Shown here: piece after piece, positions 44,763-53,700 of the stretch
Numbering within the stretch: position 1 is the stretch's first letter
Layout of the letters: every line of letters begins with the position of its first letter
NCBI RefSeq assembly: GCF_000582685.1
Contig: NZ_KK073768.1
Location: 209,115 to 273,114, forward strand
Direction of reading: 5' to 3'
Origin: [Scytonema hofmanni] UTEX 2349
Lineage (GTDB): Bacteria > Cyanobacteriota > Cyanobacteriia > Cyanobacteriales > Nostocaceae
DNA: 64,000 nucleotides
Translations under genes and position numbers: made by a program
Notes under the pieces: generated by a model
What the model was told of the DNA's origin: nothing
The model's database searches: none
Seen by the model: only the letters and a program-made list of their open reading frames with translations

Positions 44763-47700
44763 ATGAACTTAAAAGATAAAATCGAAGATATTTTTCCTCT
44801 CACACCCCTACAAAAAGGACTACTATTTCATTCCCTTTACGAACCAGAATCAGGCATTTATTTCGAGCAATTTCATTGCCGATTAGAAGGAAATGTTTCG
44901 GTAATTGCAGTACGTCAAGCATGGCAAACCCTAGTAGATCGCCATCCAATTTTAAGGACTGCAATTATCACCAAAGGGCAAACAGAACCCGTACAAATTG
45001 TATTTCGGAATCTTGTATTTAACATTACTGAACAAGATTGGCGTGGACTGAGTAACTCCGCCCAAAAAATCAGCCTGACAGAATTTCTGGAAGCAGATAA
45101 ACGAAAAGGATTTATTTTAAATCGTCCCCCATTGATGCGGGTAACATTAATTCGTCTAGGGGAAGACTGCTGGCATTTAGTGTGGAGTCACCACCATATA
45201 ATTTTAGATGGTTGGTCATGGCCCATACTACTACGTGAATTCTTGATGTTGCACAAAGCAGCTAAAGAAAATGTAGAGATATCCCTACCGAATGTCCGTC
45301 CTTACGGTGATTTTATTGCTTGGTTCAAACAGAAAAAGCCCCAAGATGGTGAAGCCTTTTGGCGTGAATATATAGGGGGTTTTGAAAGCGCGACACCCCT
45401 ATTAATGATGTCCAAAACCAAGCCTGGTAGTGCTTTTATTAGCGGAGAAATCCAACAACTACTATCGCCGGAAATTACAACTTTATTGCAGAAATTAGCC
45501 CAAAATTGTAGCGTCACCCTCAACACGATAATTCAGGGGGCTTGGGCAATATTACTCAACCGTTACAGCCGTAACAAAGACATAGTTTATGGAATTACAG
45601 TAGCGGGAAGACCCCCGGAACTACCAGGGGTAGAAGGGATGATTGGTCCCTTCATTAATACTTTGCCATTTCGTGTGTTAATCTCTGGAGAAGAAAGCCT
45701 TGATTCTTGGTTGCAAAACCTGCAAGCACGAGCTGCATTAATACGTCAATTTGAACATTCCAGCCTTTCAGATATTCAAGCCTGGAGTGATGTTCCTCGC
45801 GGACAACCAATGTTTGAAAGTTTGCTGGCTTTTGAGAATTTTCCTGTTGATAAAACCTTAAAAGTAGCAGATTTTGGTTTGAATGTTCCAGAGTCTTTTT
45901 TCTTTGAAACTACCCATTATCCTTTAACTTTGGTGGTAGTTCCTGGGGATGGGCTATCTCTGAAATTAAGTTATAATGCGGCTCGTTTTGATGCGATCGC
46001 TATGGAATTACTGCTAGAGCAATTGAACAATTTGCTAATTAATATGGCAAATAATGCTCAAGCGCCTTTGCAGTCTTTATCTTTACTTCCTCCCAGTTCT
46101 CCCTTACCGATATTAGATGTAAAAACGAACCAATTGGGACGCAAAGAAACTCTCAGAGAAATTTTTGCCGAAGTTGTGAGCAAATATCCCGAAAGAATTG
46201 CTCTGACTTTTGATCAAGAAAGTTTGACATATCAAGAATTAGATAGACGTTCTAATCGTATCGCCCGATATCTGCAAAAACAAGGTATTGGTGCAGATAA
46301 ACGAGTGGTAATTTGTCTGGAACGTTCTCCAGAATTAATTATTGCCATGCTGGGTGTAGTTAAGGCGGGGGGTGTGTATGTTCCTCTCGATCCTGCTTAT
46401 CCGCGTGAAAGAATCGAATTTACTATTTCTGACTGTGAAGCGGAATTAATTCTCACGACAACTGCTATCAGTTCCCAACTTCCAGAATCGACACTGAAAA
46501 TTTGTTTAGATGGGGAAAATGCGCCCTATTTAACTGAAAGCACGGAACCTTTGACAGTAGAAATCCTTGACCCTGAGTCAGGGGCTTATATTATCTACAC
46601 ATCTGGTTCGACAGGTAAACCCAAAGGTGTGTTAGTCACACAACACAACGTTACACGTCTGTTTCGCAGTACCCAACACTGGTTTGCATTTAATCAGCAC
46701 GACGTTTGGACATTTTTCCATTCCTTTGCCTTTGATTTTTCCGTTTGGGAAATTTGGGGTGCTTTGCTTTATGGCGGCAGGTTAGTCATCGTTCCTTATT
46801 ATGTCAGCCGCGATCCCCAAAATTTCCTGCAATTGCTGCAAAATGAGCAAGTAACTGTCCTCAATCAAACTCCTTCAGCTTTTGCTCAATTACTAGCCTG
46901 TAGAGATATTTGCAACCTCTCTGGCTTACGCTACATTATATTTGGCGGCGAAGCCCTGAACCTCCCAAGTCTGCGTCCCTGGTTTGAGCGTTATGGGGAA
47001 CATCAGACGCGCTTGGTGAATATGTACGGGATTACAGAAACGACAGTCCACGTCACCTATAGACCAATTAGTAAACAAGATATAGATAATGCATCTGGTA
47101 GCTTAATTGGTCAACCAATCCCCGATTTAAAACTTCATATTCTCGATCCTGATGGTAATGCTCTACCAACCGGGGTAATTGGTGAAATTTATGTTGGAGG
47201 TGCGGGGGTAGCGCGTGGTTATCTTAACCGACCGGAACTGACAGCAGAACGGTTTGTGTTAGCACCTGACTTTTCCCGTGATGTGGAAAAACAAACGCGA
47301 AACCTAACCCCCCAGCCCCCTTCCCTACAAGGGAAGGGGGAGAATTCAAATGACTTTTCCCGTGATGTGGAAAAACAAACGCGAAACCTAACCCCCCAGC
47401 CCCCTTTCCTACAAGGGAAGGGGGAGAATTCAAAGCCTCTCTCCTTGCAGGAGAGAGGTTTTCCAGATCCCGTGAAAAGTCAGGTGTTAGCCCAGCGTCT
47501 TGTTGGCGTAGCCGAGGCACCAGAAGAGAAAGATTTCACCGTAAATTCACCACCACGTTTGTATCGGACTGGTGATTTAGGTCGCTTTCTCCCTAACGGC
47601 GATTTGGAATACCTGGGACGCATAGATGACCAAGTGAAAATTCGTGGCTTCCGAATTGAGATTGGCGAAATTGAAGCGGCGATTTCCCGGTTTCCACAAG

Positions 47701-50700
47701 TGCAGGAAACAATAGTTTTGGTTGATTCTGATACTGAAACCAATCAAAAACGGCTAATTGCTTATATAGTTTGTACCCCTGGAAAGCAACCAACCATCGA
47801 AACTCTGCGAAATTATTTGCAACAGCAACTGCCTGAATACATGATACCTTCGCAGATTGTTTATTTAGAAAAATTTCCCCTGACACCTAACGGTAAGCTG
47901 GATAGAAAAGCGTTACCCAAACCAGAAATTAAAAGAGAAAACCTCGAAATTGCCTTTATTTCTCCCGCTACACAAATTGAAGAAAATTTAGCTAATATCT
48001 GGCAAGAAGTTTTAGGAGTGAATCAGGTTGGCAGATTTGATAATTATTTTGTTTTAGGTGGCGATTCGATCCGCAGTATTCGTGTTGTTTCCCTCGCACA
48101 ATCTCAGGGATTAAACTTAAAATTAGAGCAAATTTTTGGTCATCCGGTGCTATCAGATTTAGCCGCTTTGTTGGAGACAGAAACAGCCGCAGAAACTCAT
48201 GATGTTGATGCACAACCTTTTGCGTTAATTGTGTCCTCAGACCGAGAAAAACTACAAGATTGGGCTGTTAGCGATAGCTTGGCGCAAGCCATAGACGCCT
48301 ATCCTGTGGCACAACTCCAAGCAGGGATGTTATTTCATGGTGAATATTCGGAAGTTTCTACAGCTTATCATGATGTTTTTAGCTTCCGGATTCGCATACC
48401 TTTTGACCTCCAGGTTTGGGAAGCTGCTTATACCCAAATGTTTGTGAGACACCGGGTATTAAGAACGGCATTTTATTTAGCAGAATTTAGTCAGCCAATT
48501 CAGGTAATTCTCAAGGAAGTACCCGCACAAATTGTTTTTGCTGACTTAAGAGCTTTATCGGCATCAGCACAGGATGATTATGTCAAAGCATTTATTGCTG
48601 AAGAACGGGCAAATCGCTTCAATTATAAACAACCGCCATTGATACGTTTTCATATTCATCTCCTTGATGAAAATGTCATGCAAGCATCTTTTACTTTGCA
48701 TCATGCCATCATGGATGGATGGAGTTTAGCCAACTTTTTATCAGAATTAACAGGTTTATATCTCCATCTGATGAATAGGGGTGTGCCTGCACTTCCCCCA
48801 GCACCAGCTTTAGAATATTCCAGATTTATTGCTTTAGAACAGCAGGCTTTAGCTGATGTAAAACAGCGAGCATTTTGGCAAAATCAACTAGCAGGAATTC
48901 CCTTCACTAAACTGCCACGCTTGCCGGGTATGGTTCCTTTAGAACCAAAGATGGGAAAATTTGATATTACTTTGCCAGAAAAAATTTCTCAAGCTTTAAA
49001 AGCCTTATCTAAGCAATTAGGTGTACCTCTAAAAACATTATTGCTAGCGGTTCATCTCCAAGTTATTAGTGTTTACTCTGGGGAAACAGAAATTGTCACT
49101 GGATTGGTGAGTAATGGTAGACCAACAGAAACTGACAGCGATCGCGTTTTAGGTCTATTCTTAAATACATTACCATTGCGCTTGTCATTACCGAGAGGTT
49201 CTTGGGTTGACTTGATTAGAGAAACTTGGCGTGCTGAACAAGAATTGATGCCTAATCGTCGGTTTCCCTTGGCAGAAATTCAGCGGTTACAAAAGTCTCA
49301 AAGTCTTTATGAAACCTCCTTTAATTTTGTCCATTTCCACGTTTATCAAGGATTGCTAAATTGGCGGGAAGTAGAATTAATTGCAGGGGAATCTTTGGAT
49401 GAGACAAATATTCCTTTTGCTGTCAGTTGGAATGAGGAAGTAAATGCTGAAAATCTTTCTTTTAATATTACCTATGACCGCCAAGAATTTGATGATGAGC
49501 AAATCTCGGAGATTGCTAATTATTATCAAACCAGTATTCAGGCTGTAATTGCTAATCCCCAAGGGGAGATAGGCATATGGGAATATGGGGATATAGGAAT
49601 ATGGGAAGAAAATTACCAATTACCAGTTACCCCAGTACATGAAATTGTTGCTCAAAAAGCAGATGAGAATCCTGATGCGATCGCCGTTATTTGTGAGGGT
49701 GAAAGTTGGACATATAGCCAATTAAACCAAAAAGCTAATCAGTTGGCGCGATTTTTGGGTGATTTTGGTATTGGTGTAGAACAGCCTGTAGGTATTTGTT
49801 TGGAACGTTCGTTAGACATGGTTTGTGCTATTTTAGCGGTTCTAAAAGCAGGTGGTTGTTATGTACCAATTGACCCGCATTATCCGGCTGTTCGTATTCA
49901 GTCGATGTTGACAGATGCTAAGGTTAGTCTGCTGTTGTCTCGTTCTGATTTAGAAATTTTCAATGGTAAAAATGAAACTTTGGGTGATGCTTGTCAAGTT
50001 GTCTATGTTGATGTTTATCGGGAAGAAATTGCGCTTAAATCTGTTGAAGATTTAGGGATTGCAGTTTTCGATGAGAATATTGCATATATCATCTTTACTT
50101 CTGGTTCCACTGGACGACCGAAAGGTATTACGATTTCTCATCAGGCTTTAGCACATCATCAGGGTTGGTTTTTAGAGACTTTTGGGGTAACTTGTGACGA
50201 TGTGGTGTTACAAAAGACACCATTCAGTTTTGATGCGTCGGTGTGGGAATTCTGGACTCCTCTAATGGTGGGTGCTAAATTGGTGATGGCAAAGCCGGGG
50301 GGTCATCAAGATCCGGCATATTTGGTCAACACTATTGTGGAAGAAAATGTGACTCTGCTACAATTGGTGCCGAGCCTTTTAGAAATACTGTTAGGTGAAC
50401 CAGAATTTGCTGAATGTTCATCTCTGCGTCTAGTTTTTAGTGGTGGTGAAGCACTGAAAAAACGGGTTTGGGATGAGTTTGAGCAAATTTTGGGGATTCC
50501 TTTGGTGAATCTTTATGGACCGGCGGAAACAACAATTGATGTAGCTTTCCATTATTGTGAACCAAGTGAAAATACTGATGTAATTCCCATTGGCAAACCA
50601 GCTATAAATACTAGATTATATATTCTGAATTCGCGGATGCAGCCTGTGCCTATTGGCACAATCGGTGAGTTGTTTGTGGCTGGCTGTCAATTGGCTAGGG

Positions 50701-53700
50701 GATACGCTTATGCACCAGGGATGACCGCAGAACGCTTTTTACCTGACCCCTTTGCAGAAAATGCAGGGAGTCGGATGTATCGCACAGGCGATCGCGCTCG
50801 TTATTTACCTGATGGTAGAATTGAGTTTCTGGGACGTGTCGATCAACAAGTCAAAATCCGGGGTTTCCGCATCGAAACTGGGGAAGTTGTCGCAGCTTTG
50901 GAACAACCAGCTTGGGTAGTTCGAGCTGTTGCTAAAGCTATTGCTACTGATGATCAACCCAATCGACTGGTTGCTTATGTGGAACTGAATACACCACCAG
51001 CAAATTGGCAAACATTATTGCGATCGCATTTATCTGGGCTACTCCCGGATTATATGATTCCTTCGCTGTTTGTCAGTGTCGATGTTTGGGCTTTACTTCC
51101 AAATGGGAAAATTAACCTCAACGCTTTACCTGTTCCTGATGAGGAAAATATTGTTACGCATCAACAATATATTTCCCCACAAACTGAAACTGAAAAAATC
51201 CTTGCCCAACTTTGGCAACAAGTTTTGCAAGTATCTCGTGTTGGAGTTGCTGATAACTTTTTTGAATTAGGTGGAGACTCCATTCTCGCTTTACAAATTA
51301 TTGCGAAAGCGCGGGATGCTGGATTTTATTTCACGCCACAAGATTTGTTTAAAAATCCTCAAATTGAGACTCTAGCATCACAAGTAAGAACATCGGCAAA
51401 GATTCCCAATGTTTTAGCAATTCCTGTAGGTAGTGAAGTACCGCTCACTCCCATTCAAAAATGGTTTTTTCAGCAGTCTTTAGCCCATCCAGAACACTGG
51501 AATCAAGCTGTCTTCTTGGATGTTAACCCAAAATTTAATGCCGCACAATTTCAAATTGCTCTAAGTCATATTACTGCAATTCACCCAGCTTTTCGCCTAC
51601 GATTCCGTCAAACTGCAACTGGTTGGATACAAAAGTTAGACGATAAGAGTCAGGTTTTCAACTTTGATATTGTTGACCTCAAGGCTATTCCCCAAGCAGA
51701 ATTATCAGCACAACTGCAAAGCATCTCTAGTCAATTTCAAGCTCAACTTAATTTAGCAACCGGACCTCTGTTTCGCGCCGTCTACTTCCAGACTAACGAA
51801 AATACATCCGATAAACTACTACTAATTATCCATCACCTCATCGTTGATGGTATTTCCTGGCGCGTTATTTTGCAAGATTTAGGAATAGCTTGTAATGCTT
51901 TACAACAGCAACAAAAAATTTCCTTAGCTACTCATAGTGTCGGTTTCCCACAATGGACTCAACATCTACATAACCTAACTGAAAATTCCACATGGGAAGA
52001 AGAAGTTGGTTTCTGGAAACAGCAACATATTTCTCATTCCCAAATTCCTCTAGATTTTCCAGAACGCATAGCAGATAACAAAGAAAGTTCTGCCACTCAA
52101 ATAGAGTGCAATTTCAGTCAGGATGAAACTGATAGTCTGCTGTACGAATTACCACGCACCCACAAAGTCAGAATTCAGGAAGTTCTCTTAGCTGTTTTGT
52201 TGTCAGTAGTGACAGAATGGACAGGTGAATCAAACATCTTAATTGCCCTAGAAAGTCACGGTAGAGAAAGCGATTTTACGGCAATTGATATCTCTGATGC
52301 TGTAGGCTGGTTTACATCTCTTTACCCCTGTAAATTAGAGAAGAAAGGCGGCATTTTAGAAAATTTGGCAAGCGTTAAAGAACAGGTGCGGAACTTGCCA
52401 AATAATGGCTTTGCATACGGTATCCTCTCTCAAAAACCAGAATTTGCTTCTATCTTACCGCCAATTCCTGAAGGTATCCTCTTTAATTATTTGGGACAAT
52501 TTGATGAAAGTTTTGGTTCTTCAGCACCCTTTACCCCCGCGACTGAAGATGTGGGACTATCCCGACATCCAGAAAATAAACGTGCTTTTCAACTAGAAAT
52601 TACTAGTTTAATTGCTAACGATAAATTACAAATGCGGTTTGTTTTTAGCAAAGCTTTGCATCAAGAAGCAACGATTAGCCGTTTAGCAGATAGTTTCTCT
52701 AAACATTTGCAGATTCTGTTAGCAACTAGTCGTAATCAAGAATACAGTTTCACCCCTGAGGATTTTCCCCTAGCTGCACTCAATGCGGAACAATTAACTA
52801 TAGCCTTAGCAGGGAATATCGATGTAGAAGATATTTATCCCCTCTCTCCTGTGCAAGAGGGAATACTTTTCCATGCAAACTATGAATCAGAAAAAGATAT
52901 TTACCTGCAACAGGTGAGTGGTGAAATTGAGGGAGTTTTGGATGTAGAAAGATTTAAAACTGCTTGGGAATCTTGTATTAACCGTCATCAGAGTTTACGC
53001 GCTTCCTTTGTCTGGCAAGATTTACCCCGACCATTACAGCGCATTCATCGCCGAGTGAATTTGCCTTTTGTATATGAAGATTGGCGCGATTTCAATGCTG
53101 ATGAAATAGGTGAAAAATGGTCATTGTTATTAACAACAGACCGTCAGCAAAACTTATCACCAGAAACAGCACCACTGATGCGGATGACTTTAGTGAGAAC
53201 TCAAGCACAAAAATGGCGTTTCTTGTGGACTCACCATCATTTGTTGTTAGATGGCTGGTCATTACCGCTAGTTTTTCGAGACGCGATCGCATTTTACCAA
53301 GCTAAACCAAATTTACCCCAACCACCCATTTACCGCGACTTTATCGCTTGGTTACACAAACAAGAATCTAGTTCCGCAGCATCTTTCTGGCAACAAGAAT
53401 TAAGTGGTTTCCGGGAAGCTACTAATTTTGGTATTAAAAAAGACTCGAATCAGGATTATCAAACCTTACAAACTACCATTCCCAAAGAGATTTGCACCCA
53501 ACTTAAAGTCTTTGCCCAAAAGAATCAGGTAACTTTAAGTACATTAGTCCAAGCTGCTTGGGGCATTCTTTTAAGCCGATATAGCGGTGGTGAGGAAGTG
53601 GTTTTTGGTGTCACCGTGTCGGGACGTGCAACTGAATTATCAGGGTTTGCAGAGATGGTGGGTTTATTTATTAACACCCTACCCTTACGCTTGAAATTAG

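Noticed and set aside
47224..47520. Minus-strand ORF with repeated SPPSLVGKGAGG
   Set aside because: Antisense of the repeat inserted in the NRPS; the forward frame is the continuous NRPS protein.
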